From the NCBI GenBank assembly GCA_947044405.1, contig CAMRHE010001071.1:172181-236180 (forward strand): a DNA stretch of 64,000 nt. Reading direction: 5' to 3'. Origin of the DNA: Leptodactylus fallax. Lineage: Eukaryota; Chordata; Amphibia; Anura; Leptodactylidae. The position numbers and the translations under genes are program-made. The notes under the pieces are model-generated. The model ran no database searches. It worked only from the letters and a program-made list of their open reading frames with translations, and had not been told where the DNA came from. This document shows, piece after piece, positions 39,657-53,084 of the stretch (the stretch's first letter is position 1; every line of letters begins with the position of its first letter).

Positions 39657-42600
39657 GTGATGTCACTATAACCTGTGAGTGTATATATGTACAGGCCTCG
39701 TGTGATGTCACTATAACCTGTGAGTGTATATATGTACAGGCCTCGTGTGATGTCACTATAACCTGTGAGTGTATATATGTACAGGCCTCGTGTGATGTCA
39801 CTATAACCTGTGAGTGTATATATGTACAGGCCTCGTGTGATGTCACTATAACCTGTGAGTGTATATATGTACAGGCCTCGTGTGATGTCACTATAACCTG
39901 TGAGTGTATATATGTACAGGCCTCGTGTGATGTCACTATAACCTGTGAGTGTATATATGTACAGGCCTCGTGTGATGTCACTATAACCTGTGAGTGTATA
40001 TATGTACAGGCCTCGTGTGATATCACTATAACCTGTGAGTGTATATATGTACAGGCCTCGTGTGATATCACTATAACCTGTGAGTGTATATATGTACAGG
40101 CCTCGTGTGATGTCACTATAACCTGTGAGTGTATATATGTACAGGCCTCGTGTGATGTCACTATAACCTGTGAGTGTATATATGTACAGGCCTCGTGTGA
40201 TGTCACTATAACCTGTGAGTGTATATATGTACAGGCCTCGTGTGATATCACTATAACCTGTGAGTGTATATATGTACAGGCCTCGTGTGATGTCACTATA
40301 ACCTGTGAGTGTATATATGTACAGGCCTCGTGTGATGTCACTATAACCTGTGAGTGTATATATGTACAGGCCTCGTGTGATATCACTATAACCTGTGAGT
40401 GTATATATGTACAGGCCTCGTGTGATGTCACTATAACCTGTGAGTGTATATATGTACAGGCCTCGTGTGATGTCACTATAACCTGTGAGTGTATATATGT
40501 ACAGGCCTCGTGTGATGTCACTATAACCTGTGAGTGTATATATGTACAGGCCTCGTGTGATATCACTATAACCTGTGAGTGTATATATGTACAGCCCGTG
40601 TGATTCACTATAACCTGTGAGTGTATATATGTACGGCCTCGTGTGATATCACTATAACCTGTGAGTGTATATATGTACAGGCCTCGTGTGATGTCACTAT
40701 AACCTGTGAGTGTATATATGTACAGGCCTCGTGTGATGTCACTATAACCTGTGAGTGTATATATGTACAGGCCTCGTGTGATGTCACTATAACCTGTGAG
40801 TGTATATATGTACAGGCCTCGTGTGATGTCACTATAACCTGTGAGTGTATATATGTACAGGCCTCGTGTGATGTCACTATAACCTGTGAGTGTATATATG
40901 TACAGGCCTCGTGTGATGTCACTATAACCTGTGAGTGTATATATGTACAGGCCTCGTGTGATGTCACTATAACCTGTGAGTGTATATATGTACAGGCCTC
41001 GTGTGATGTCACTATAACCTGTGAGGTGTATATATGTACAGGCCTCGTGTGATGTCACTATAACCTGTGAGTGTATATATGTACAGGCCTCGTGTGATGT
41101 CACTATAACCTGTGAGTGTATATATGTACAGGCCTCGTGTGATATCACTATAACCTGTGAGTGTATATATGTACAGGCCTCGTGTGATATCACTATAACC
41201 TGTGAGTGAAATGACGCCCCACCTGTGAGTGTATATATGTACAGGCCTCGTGTGATGTCACTATAACCTGTGAGTGTATATATGTACAGGCCTCGTGTGA
41301 TATCACTATAACCTGTGAGTGTATATATGTACAGGCCTCGTGTGATATCACTATAACCTGTGAGTGTATATATGTACAGGCCTCGTGTGATGTCACTATA
41401 ACCTGTGAGTGTATATATGTACAGGCCTCGTGTGATATCACTATAACCTGTGAGTGTATATATGTACAGGCCTCGTGTGATATCACTATAACCTGTGAGT
41501 GTATATATGTACAGGCCTCGTGTGATATCACTATAACCTGTGAGTGTATATATGTACAGGCCTCGTGTGATGTCACTATAACCTGTGAGTGTATATATGT
41601 ACAGGCCTCGTGTGATATCACTATAACCTGTGAGTGTATATATGTACGGCCTCGTGTGATGTCACTATAACCTGTGAGTGTATATATGTACAGGCCTCGT
41701 GTGATATCACTATAACCTGTGAGTGTATATATGTACAGGCCTCGTGTGATATCACTATAACCTGTGAGTGTATATATGTACAGGCCTCGTGTGATGTCAC
41801 TATAACCTGTGAGTGTATATATGTACAGGCCTCGTGTGATATCACTATAACCTGTGAGTGTATATATGTACAGGCCTCGTGTGATGTCACTATAACCTTC
41901 TGTGAGTGTATATATGTACAGGCCTCGTGTGATATCACTATAACCTGTGAGTGTATATATGTACAGGCCTCGTGTGATGTCACTATAACCTGTGAGTGTA
42001 TATATGTACAGGCCTCGTGTGATGTCACTATAACCTGTGAGTGTATATATGTACAGGCCTCGTGTGATGTCACTATAACCTGTGAGTGTATATATGTACA
42101 GGCCTCGTGTGATGTCACTATAACCTGTGAGTGTATATATGTACAGGCCTCGTGTGATGTCACTATAACCTGTGAGTGTATATATGTACAGGCCTCGTGT
42201 GATATCACTATAACCTGTGAGTGTATATATGTACAGGCCTCGTGTGATATCACTATAACCTGTGAGTGTATATATGTACAGGCCTCGTGTGATGTCACTA
42301 TAACCTGTGAGTGTATATATGTACAGGCCTCGTGTGATGTCACTATAACCTGTGAGTGTATATATGTACAGGCCTCGTGTGATGTCACTATAACCTGTGA
42401 GTGTATATATGTACAGGCCTCGTGTGATGTCACTATAACCTGTGAGTGTATATATGTACCCGGCCTCGTGTGATGTCACTATAACCTGTGAGTGTATATA
42501 TGTACAGGCCTCGTGTGATGTCACTATAACCTGTGAGTGTATATATGTACAGGCCTCGTGTGATGTCACTATAACCTGTGAGTGTATATATGTACAGGCC

Positions 42601-43189
42601 TCGTGTGATGTCACTATAACCTGTGAGTGTATATATGTACAGGCCTCGTGTGATGTCACTATAACCTGTGAGTGTATATATGTACAGGCCTCGTGTGATG
42701 GGCATATCACTATAACCTGTGAGTGTATATATGTACAGGCCTCGTGTGATGTCACTATAACCTGTGAGTGTATATATGTACAGGCCTCGTGTGATATCAC
42801 TATAACCTGTGAGTGTATATATGTACAGGCCTCGTGTGATGTCACTATAACCTGTGAGTGTATATATGTACAGGCCTCGTGTGATGTCACTATAACCTGT
42901 GAGTGTATATATGTACAGGCCTCGTGTGATGTCACTATAACCTGTGAGTGTATATATGTACAGGCCTCGTGTGATGTCACTATAACCTGTGAGTGTATAT
43001 ATGTACAGGCCTCGTGTGATATCACTATAACCTGTGAGTGTATATATGTACAGGCCTCGTGTGATATCACTATAACCTGTGAGTGTATATATGTACAGGC
43101 CTCGTGTGATGTCACTATAACCTGTGAGTGTATATATGTACAGGCCTCGTGTGATATCACTATAACCTGTGAGTGTATATATGTACAGG

Positions 43190-43212
43190 CCCGGCAACCG
43201 TGGTGTTATGCA
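43190..43212. repeat. Degenerate unit with A and T losses
   Basis: CCCGGCAACCGTGGTG is followed by TTATGCAGG. Here A residues are lost (GTGGTG for GTGAGTG, TTATG for TATATATG) as well as T residues, so losses are not exclusively of T. CCCGGCAACC is GGCCTCGTGTGATATCACTATAACC heavily shortened. Confidence 0.6.
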
Positions 43213-44784
43213 GGCCTCGTGTGATGTCACTATAACCTGTGAGTGTATATATGTACAGGCCTCGTGTGATATCACTATAACCTGTGAGTGTATATATGTA
43301 CAGGCCTCGTGTGATGTCACTATAACCTGTGAGTGTATATATGTACAGGCCTCGTGTGATGTCACTATAACCTGTGAGTGTATATATGTACAGGCCTCGT
43401 GTGATGTCACTATAACCTGTGAGTGTATATATGTACAGGCCTCGTGTGATGTCACTATAACCTGTGAGTGTATATATGTACAGGCCTCGTGTGATGTCAC
43501 TATAACCTGTGAGTGTATATATGTACAGGCCTCGTGTGATGTCACTATAACCTGTGAGTGTATATATGTACAGGCCTCGTGTGATGTCACTATAACCTGT
43601 GAGTGTATATATGTACAGGCCTCGTGTGATGTCACTATAACCTGTGAGTGTATATATGTACAGGCCTCGTGTGATGTCACTATAACCTGTGAGTGTATAT
43701 ATGTACACGGCCTCGTGTGATATCACTATAACCTGTGAGTGTATATATGTACAGGCCTCGTGTGATATCACTATAACCTGTGAGTGTATATATGTACAGG
43801 CCTCGTGTGATATGTCACTATAACCTGTGAGTGTATATATGTACAGGCCTCGTGTGATATCACTATAACCTGTGAGTGTATATATGTACAGGCCTCGTGT
43901 GATGTCACTATAACCTGTGAGTGTATATATGTACAGGCCTCGTGTGATGTCACTATAACCTGTGAGTGTATATATGTACGGCCCGGTGTGATGTCACTAT
44001 AACCTGTGAGTGTATATATGTACAGGCCTCGTGTGATGTCACTATAACCTGTGAGTGTATATATGTACAGGCCTCGTGTGATGTCACTATAACCTGTGAG
44101 GTATATATGAGGCCTGATCACTATAACCTGTGAGTGTATATATGTACAGGCCTCGTGTGATATCACTATAACCTGTGAGTGTATATATGTACAGGCCTCG
44201 TGTGATATCACTATAACCTGTGAGTGTATATATGTACAGGCCTCGTGTGATATCACTATAACCTGTGAGTGTATATATGTACAGGCCTCGTGTGATGTCA
44301 CTATAACCTGTGAGTGTATATATGTACAGGCCTCGTGTGATATCACTATAACCTGTGAGTGTATATATGTACAGGCCTCGTGTGATATCACTATAACCTG
44401 TGAGTGTATATATGTACAGGCCTCGTGTGATGTCACATAACCTGTGAGAACACCCGTGTATATATGTACGGCCTCGTGTGATGTCACTATAACCTGTGAG
44501 TGTATATATGTACAGGCCTCGTGTGATGTCACTATAACCTGTGAGTGTATATATGTACAGGCCTCGTGTGATATCACTATAACCTGTGAGTGTATATATG
44601 TACAGGCCTCGTGTGATGTCACTATAACCTGTGAGTGTATATATGTACAGGCCTCGTGTGATGTCACTATAACCTGTGAGTGTATATATGTACAGGCCTC
44701 GTGTGATGTCACTATAACCTGTGAGTGTATATATGTACAGGCCTCGTGTGATGTCACTATAACCTGTGAGTGTATATATGTACA

Positions 44785-45772
44785 GGCCTCGTGTGATATC
44801 ACTATAACCTGTGAGTGTATATATGTACAGGCCTCGTGTGATATCACTATAACCTGTGAGTGTATATATGTACAGGCCTCGTGTGATGTCACTATAACCT
44901 GTGAGTGTATATATGTACAGGCCTCGTGTGATGTCACTATAACCTGTGAGTGTATATATGTACAGGCCTCGTGTGATGTCACTATAACCTGTGAGTGTAT
45001 ATATGTACAGGCCTCGTGTGATGTCACTATAACCTGTGAGTGTATATATGTACAGGCCTCGTGTGATGTCACTATAACCTGTGAGTGTATATATGTACAG
45101 GCCTCGTGTGATGTCACTATAACCTGTGAGTGTATATATGTACAGGCCTCGTGTGATGTCACTATAACCTGTGAGTGTATATATGTACAGGCCTCGTGTG
45201 ATGTCACTATAACCTGTGAGTGTATATATGTACAGGCCTCGTGTGATGTCACTATAACCTGTGAGTGTATATATGTACAGGCCTCGTGTGATGTCACTAT
45301 AACCTGTGAGTGTATATATGTACAGGCCTCGTGTGATGTCACTATAACCTGTGAGTGTATATATGTACAGGCCTCGTGTGATGTCACTATAACCTGTGAG
45401 TGTATATATGTACAGGCCTCGTGTGATGTCACTATAACCTGTGAGTGTATATATGTACAGGCCTCGTGTGATGTCACTATAACCTGTGAGTGTATATATG
45501 TACGGCCCGTGTGATGTCACTATAACCTGTGAGTGTATATATGTACAGGCCTCGTGTGATGTCACTATAACCTGTGAGTGTATATATGTACAGGCCTCGT
45601 GTGATGTCACTATAACCTGTGAGTGTATATATGTACAGGCCTCGTGTGATGTCACTATAACCTGTGAGTGTATATATGTACAGGCCTCGTGTGATGTCAC
45701 TATAACCTGTGAGTGTATATATGTACAGGCCTCGTGTGATATCACTATAACCTGTGAGTGTATATATGTACA
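44785..45772. repeat. AA-G14 block, copy 4, with marked unit
   Basis: Units read A A (44785, 44830), G fourteen times (44875 to 45460), an irregular G unit with ACGGCCCGTG at 45503-45512, four G units (45548 to 45683) and an A at 45728. This matches the copy from 25377 unit for unit over about 22 units, including the position of the GGCCCGTG unit. Confidence 0.75.
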
Positions 45773-46441
45773 GGCCTCGTGTGATGTCACTATAACCTGT
45801 GAGTGTATATATGTACAGGCCTCGTGTGATGTCACATAACCTGTGAGTGTATATATGACAGGCCGTGATGTCACTATAACCTGTGAGTGTATATATGTAC
45901 AGGCCTCGTGTGATGTCACTATAACCTGTGAGTGTATATATGTACAGGCCTCGTGTGATATCACTATAACCTGTGAGTGTATATATGTACAGGCCTCGTG
46001 TGATATCACTATAACCTGTGAGTGTATATATGTACAGGCCTCGTGTGATATCACTATAACCTGTGAGTGTATATATGTACAGGCCTCGTGTGATGTCACT
46101 ATAACCTGTGAGTGTATATATGTACAGGCCTCGTGTGATGTCACTATAACCTGTGAGTGTATATATGTACAGGCCTCGTGTGATGTCACTATAACCTGTG
46201 AGTGTATATATGTACAGGCCTCGTGTGAATCACCTATAACCTGTGAGTGTATATATGTACAGGCCTCGTGTGATGTCACTATAACCTGTGAGTGTATATA
46301 TGTACAGGCCTCGTGTGATGTCACTATAACCTGTGAGTGTATATATGTACAGGCCTCGTGTGATATCACTATAACCTGTGAGTGTATATATGTACAGGCC
46401 TCGTGTGATATCACTATAACCTGTGAGTGTATATATGTACA

Positions 46442-47116
46442 GGCCTCGTGTGATATCACTATAACCTGTGAGTGTATATATGTACAGGCCTCGTGTGATG
46501 TCACTATAACCTGTGAGTGTATATATGTACAGGCCTCGTGTGATATCACTATAACCTGTGAGTGTATATATGTACAGGCCTCGTGTGATATCACTATAAC
46601 CTGTGAGTGTATATATGTACAGGCCTCGTGTGATATCACTATAACCTGTGAGTGTATATATGTACAGGCCTCGTGTGATATCACTATAACCTGTGAGTGT
46701 ATATATGTACAGGCCTCGTGTGATGTCACTATAACCTGTGAGTGTATATATGTACAGGCCTCGTGTGATGTCACTATAACCTGTGAGTGTATATATGTAC
46801 AGGCCTCGTGTGATGTCACTATAACCTGTGAGTGTATATATGTACAGGCCTCGTGTGATGTCACTATAACCTGTGAGTGTATATATGTACAGGCCTCGTG
46901 TGATGTCACTATAACCTGTGAGTGTATATATGTACAGGCCTCGTGTGATGTCACTATAACCTGTGAGTGTATATATGTACAGGCCTCGTGTGATGTCACT
47001 ATAACCTGTGAGTGTATATATGTACAGGCCTCGTGTGATGTCACTATAACCTGTGAGTGTATATATGTACAGGCCTCGTGTGATGTCACTATAACCTGTG
47101 AGTGTATATATGTACA
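46442..47116. repeat. A-G-AAAA-G9 block, copy 2
   Basis: From GGCC 46442 the code is A G A A A A, then nine G units (46712 to 47072), then a unit with GATTCAC (47125) whose A/G state cannot be read, then five G and two A units. It parallels the block from 38671. The short A-G-AAAA part occurs again from 47505. Confidence 0.65.
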
Positions 47117-47462
47117 GGCCTCGTGTGATTCACTATAACCTGTGAGTGTATATATGTACAGGCCTCGTGTGATGTCACTATAACCTGTGAGTGTATATAT
47201 GTACAGGCCTCGTGTGATGTCACTATAACCTGTGAGTGTATATATGTACAGGCCTCGTGTGATGTCACTATAACCTGTGAGTGTATATATGTACAGGCCT
47301 CGTGTGATGTCACTATAACCTGTGAGTGTATATATGTACAGGCCTCGTGTGATGTCACTATAACCTGTGAGTGTATATATGTACAGGCCTCGTGTGATAT
47401 CACTATAACCTGTGAGTGTATATATGTACAGGCCTCGTGTGATATCACTATAACCTGTGAGT

Positions 47463-47481
47463 GAAGGCCCGTGTACACATA
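47463..47481. repeat. Degenerate junction
   Basis: GAAGGCCCGTGTACACATAACC replaces a unit. GAAGGCC joins GTGAGTG to GGCC with the alternating tract lost, and ACACATAACC is a shortened ATATCACTATAACC. A related GTGAAGAGGCC junction lies at 47894-47902. Confidence 0.55.
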
Positions 47482-47987
47482 ACCTGTGAGTGTATATATG
47501 TACAGGCCTCGTGTGATATCACTATAACCTGTGAGTGTATATATGTACAGGCCTCGTGTGATGTCACTATAACCTGTGAGTGTATATATGTACAGGCCTC
47601 GTGTGATATCACTATAACCTGTGAGTGTATATATGTACAGGCCTCGTGTGATATCACTATAACCTGTGAGTGTATATATGTACAGGCCTCGTGTGATATC
47701 ACTATAACCTGTGAGTGTATATATGTACAGGCCTCGTGTGATATCACTATAACCTGTGAGTGATATATGTACAGGCCTCGTGTGATATCACTATAACCTG
47801 TGAGTGTATATATGTACGGCCTCGTGTGATGTCACTATAACCTGTGAGTGTATATATGTACAGGCCTCGTGTGATATCACTATAACCTGTGAGTGAAGAG
47901 GCCTCGTGTGATATCACATAACCTGTGAGTGTATATAGTACGCCTCGTGGACACCGTCACTATAACCTGTGAGTGTATATATGTACA

Positions 47988-48977
47988 GGCCTCGTGTGAT
48001 GTCACTATAACCTGTGAGTGTATATATGTACAGGCCTCGTGTGATGTCACTATAACCTGTGAGTGTATATATGTACAGGCCTCGTGTGATGTCACTATAA
48101 CCTGTGAGTGTATATATGTACAGGCCTCGTGTGATGTCACTATAACCTGTGAGTGTATATATGTACAGGCCTCGTGTGATGTCACTATAACCTGTGAGTG
48201 TATATATGTACAGGCCTCGTGTGATGTCACTATAACCTGTGAGTGTATATATGTACAGGCCTCGTGTGATGTCACTATAACCTGTGAGTGTATATATGTA
48301 CAGGCCTCGTGTGATGTCACTATAACCTGTGAGTGTATATATGTACAGGCCTCGTGTGATATCACTATAACCTGTGAGTGTATATATGTACAGGCCTCGT
48401 GTGATGTCACTATAACCTGTGAGTGTATATATGTACAGGCCTCGTGTGATGTCACTATAACCTGTGAGTGTATATATGTACAGGCCTCGTGTGATGTCAC
48501 TATAACCTGTGAGTGTATATATGTACAGGCCTCGTGTGATGTCACTATAACCTGTGAGTGTATATATGTACAGGCCTCGTGTGATGTCACTATAACCTGT
48601 GAGTGTATATATGTACAGGCCTCGTGTGATGTCACTATAACCTGTGAGTGTATATATGTACAGGCCTCGTGTGATGTCACTATAACCTGTGAGTGTATAT
48701 ATGTACAGGCCTCGTGTGATGTCACTATAACCTGTGAGTGTATATATGTACAGGCCTCGTGTGATGTCACTATAACCTGTGAGTGTATATATGTACAGGC
48801 CTCGTGTGATGTCACTATAACCTGTGAGTGTATATATGTACAGGCCTCGTGTGATGTCACTATAACCTGTGAGTGTATATATGTACAGGCCTCGTGTGAT
48901 GTCACTATAACCTGTGAGTGTATATATGTACAGGCCTCGTGTGATATCACTATAACCTGTGAGTGTATATATGTACA
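47988..48977. repeat. Long G-form tract (G8-A-G12)
   Basis: Eight G units (47988 to 48303), one A unit (48348) and twelve G units (48393 to 48888) precede an A at 48933. The single A unit marks this otherwise uniform tract. EcoRV should leave an uncut fragment of about 585 bp between the A units at 48348 and 48933. Confidence 0.8.
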
Positions 48978-51900
48978 GGCCTCGTGTGATGTCACTATAA
49001 CCTGTGAGTGTATATATGTACAGGCCTCGTGTGATATCACTATAACCTGTGAGTGTATATATGTACAGGCCTCGTGTGATATCACTATAACCTGTGAGTG
49101 TATATATGTACAGCCTCGTGTGATGTCACTATAACCGTGAGTGTAGGCCTCGTGTGATATCACTATAACCTGTGAGTGTATATATGTACAGGCCTCGTGT
49201 GATATCACTATAACCTGTGAGTGTATATATGTACAGGCCTCGTGTGATATCACTATAACCGGCGGACAAACCTGTGAGTGTATATATGTACAGGCCTCGT
49301 GTGATATCACTATAACCTGTGAGTGTATATATGTACAGGCCTCGTGTGATATCACTATAACCTGTGAGTGTATATATGTACAGGCCTCGTGTGATATCAC
49401 TATAACCTGTGAGTGTATATATGTACAGGCCTCGTGTGATGTCACTATAACCTGTGAGTGTATATATGTACAGGCCTCGTGTGATGTCACTATAACCTGT
49501 GAGTGTATATATGTACAGGCCTCGTGTGATGTCACTATAACCTGTGAGTGTATATATGTACAGGCCTCGGTGATGTCACTAACCGAGTGTATATATGTAC
49601 AGGCCTCGTGTGATGTCACTATAACCTGTGAGTGTATATATGTACAGGCCTCGTGTGATATCACTATAACCTGTGAGTGTATATATGTACAGGCCTCGTG
49701 TGATGTCACTATAACCTGTGAGTGTATATATGTACAGGCCTCGTGTGATGTCACTATAACCTGTGAGTGTATATATGTACAGGCCTCGTGTGATATCACT
49801 ATAACCTGTGAGTGTATATATGTACAGGCCTCGTGTGATGTCACTATAACCTGTGAGTGTATATATGTACAGGCCTCGTGTGATGTCACTATAACCTGTG
49901 AGTGTATATATGTACGGCCGAGACTATAACCTGTGAGTGTATATATGTACAGGCCTCGTGTGATGTCACTATAACCTGTGAGTGTATATATGTACAGGCC
50001 TCGTGTGATGTCACTATAACCTGTGAGTGTATATATGTACAGGCCTCGTGTGATATCACTATAACCTGTGAGTGTATATATGTACAGGCCTCGTGTGATG
50101 TCACTATAACCTGTGAGTGTATATATGTACAGGCCTCGTGTGATATCACTATAACCTGTGAGTGTATATATGTACAGGCCTCGTGTGATGTCACTATAAC
50201 CTGTGAGTGTATATATGTACAGGCCTCGTGTGATGTCACTATAACCTGTGAGTGTATATATGTACAGGCCTCGTGTGATATCACTATAACCTGTGAGTGT
50301 ATATATGTACAGGCCTCGTGTGATATCACTATAACCTGTGAGTGTATATATGTACAGGCCTCGTGTGATGTCACTATAACCTGTGAGTGTATATATGTAC
50401 AGGCCTCGTGTGATATCACTATAACCTGTGAGTGTATATATGTACAGGCCTCGTGTGATGTCACTATAACCTGTGAGTGTATATATGTACAGGCCTCGTG
50501 TGATGTCACTATAACCTGTGAGTGTATATATGTACAGGCCTCGTGTGATGTCACTATAACCTGTGAGTGTATATATGTACAGGCCTCGTGTGATATCACT
50601 ATAACCTGTGAGTGTATATATGTACAGGCCTCGTGTGATGTCACTATAACCTGTGAGTGTATATATGTACGGCCTCGTGTGATATCACTATAACCTGTGA
50701 GTGTATATATGTACAGGCCTCGTGTGATATCACTATAACCTGTGAGTGTATATATGTACAGGCCTCGTGTGATATCACTATAACCTGTGAGTGTATATAT
50801 GTACAGGCCTCGTGTGATATCACTATAACCTGTGAGTGTATATATGTACAGGCCTCGTGTGATATCACTATAACCTGTGAGTGTATATATGTACAGGCCT
50901 CGTGTGATGTCACTATAACCTGTGAGTGTATATATGTACACGGCCTCGTGTGATATCACTATAACCTGTGAGTGTATATATGTACAGGCCTCGTGTGATG
51001 TCACTATAACCTGTGAGTGTATATATGTACAGGCCTCGTGTGATGTCACTATAACCTGTGAGTGTATATATGTACAGGCCTCGTGTGATGTCACTATAAC
51101 CTGTGAGTGTATATATGTACAGGCCTCGTGTGATGTCACTATAACCTGTGAGTGTATATATGTACAGGCCTCGTGTGATATCACTATAACCTGTGAGTGT
51201 ATATATGTACAGGCCTCGTGTGATGTCACTATAACCTGTGAGTGTATATATGTACAGGCCTCGTGTGATGTCACTATAACCTGTGAGTGTATATATGTAC
51301 AGGCCTCGTGTGATGTCACTATAACCTGTGAGTGTATATATGTACAGGCCTCGTGTGATGTCACTATAACCTGTGAGTGTATATATGTACAGGCCTCGTG
51401 TGATGTCACTATAACCTGTGAGTGTATATATGTACAGGCCTCGTGTGATGTCACTATAACCTGTGAGTGTATATATGTACAGGCCTCGTGTGATGTCACT
51501 ATAACCTGTGAGTGTATATATGTACAGGCCTCGTGTGATGTCACTATAACCTGTGAGTGTATATATGTACAGGCCTCGTGTGATATCACTATAACCTGTG
51601 ATATATAGTCAGGCCTCGTGTGATATCACTATAACCTGTGAGTGTATATATGTACAGGCCTCGTGTGATATCACTATAACCTGTGAGTGTATATATGTAC
51701 AGGCCTCGTGTGATGTCACTATAACCTGTGAGTGTATATATGTACAGGCCTCGTGTGATATCACTATAACCTGTGAGTGTATATATGTACAGGCCTCGTG
51801 TGATGTCACTATAACCTGTGAGTGTATATATGTACAGGCCTCGTGTGATATCACTATAACCTGTGAGTGTATATATGTACAGGCCTCGTGTGATATCACT

Positions 51901-52472
51901 ATAACCTGTGAGTGTATATATGTACAGGCCTCGTGTGATATCACTATAACCTGTGAGTGTATATATGTACAGCCTCGTGTGATGTCACTATAACCTGTGA
52001 GTGTATATATGTACAGGCCTCGTGTGATGTCACTATAACCTGTGAGTGTATATATGTACAGGCCTCGTGTGATGTCACTATAACCTGTGAGTGTATATAT
52101 GTACAGGCCTCGTGTGATGTCACTATAACCTGTGAGTGTATATATGTACAGGCCTCGTGTGATGTCACTATAACCTGTGAGTGTATATATGTACAGGCCT
52201 CGTGTGATGTCACTATAACCTGTGAGTGTATATATGTACAGGCCTCGTGTGATGTCACTATAACCTGTGAGTGTATATATGTACAGGCCTCGTGTGATGT
52301 CACTATAACCTGTGAGTGTATATATGTACGGCCTCGTGTGATATCACTATAACCTGTGAGTGTATATATGTACAGGCCTCGTGTGATGTCACTATAACCT
52401 GTGAGTGTATATATGTACAGGCCCGTGTGAAACCGTGTGTATCACTATAACCTGTGAGTGTATATATGTACA

Positions 52473-53084
52473 GGCCTCGTGTGATATCACTATAACCTGT
52501 GAGTGTATATATGTACAGGCCTCGTGTGATATCACTATAACCTGTGAGTGTATATATGTACAGGCCTCGTGTGATGTCACTATAACCTGTGAGTGTATAT
52601 ATGTACAGGCCTCGTGTGATGTCACTATAACCTGTGAGTGTATATATGTACAGGCCTCGTGTGATGTCACTATAACCTGTGAGTGTATATATGTACAGGC
52701 CTCGTGTGATGTCACTATAACCTGTGAGTGTATATATGTACAGGCCTCGTGTGATGTCACTATAACCTGTGAGTGTATATATGTACAGGCCTCGTGTGAT
52801 GTCACTATAACCTGTGAGTGTATATATGTACAGGCCTCGTGTGATGTCACTATAACCTGTGAGTGTATATATGTACAGGCCTCGTGTGATGTCACTATAA
52901 CCTGTGAGTGTATATATGTACAGGCCTCGTGTGATGTCACTATAACCTGTGAGTGTATATATGTACAGGCCTCGTGTGATGTCACTATAACCTGTGAGTG
53001 TATATATGTACAGGCCTCGTGTGATGTCACTATAACCTGTGAGTGTATATATGTACAGGCCTCGTGTGATCACAACCCCGGTCA
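52473..53084. repeat. AA-G11 block followed by irregular unit, copy 2
   Basis: Two A units (52473, 52518), eleven G units (52563 to 53013), then an irregular unit with GTGATCACAACCCCGGTCAC at 53065-53084. The order matches the block from 32354, but the irregular units differ in sequence. Confidence 0.7.

Noticed and set aside
44087..47089. Very long open frames on both strands, up to about 1,000 codons, including this minus-strand one
   Set aside because: The unit is 45 bp, a multiple of 3, and three of its six frames happen to lack a stop, so any run of intact units is open. The peptides are 15-residue repeats that simply follow the DNA, frames break at every irregular unit, and no start context, promoter or non-repeat domain is present.
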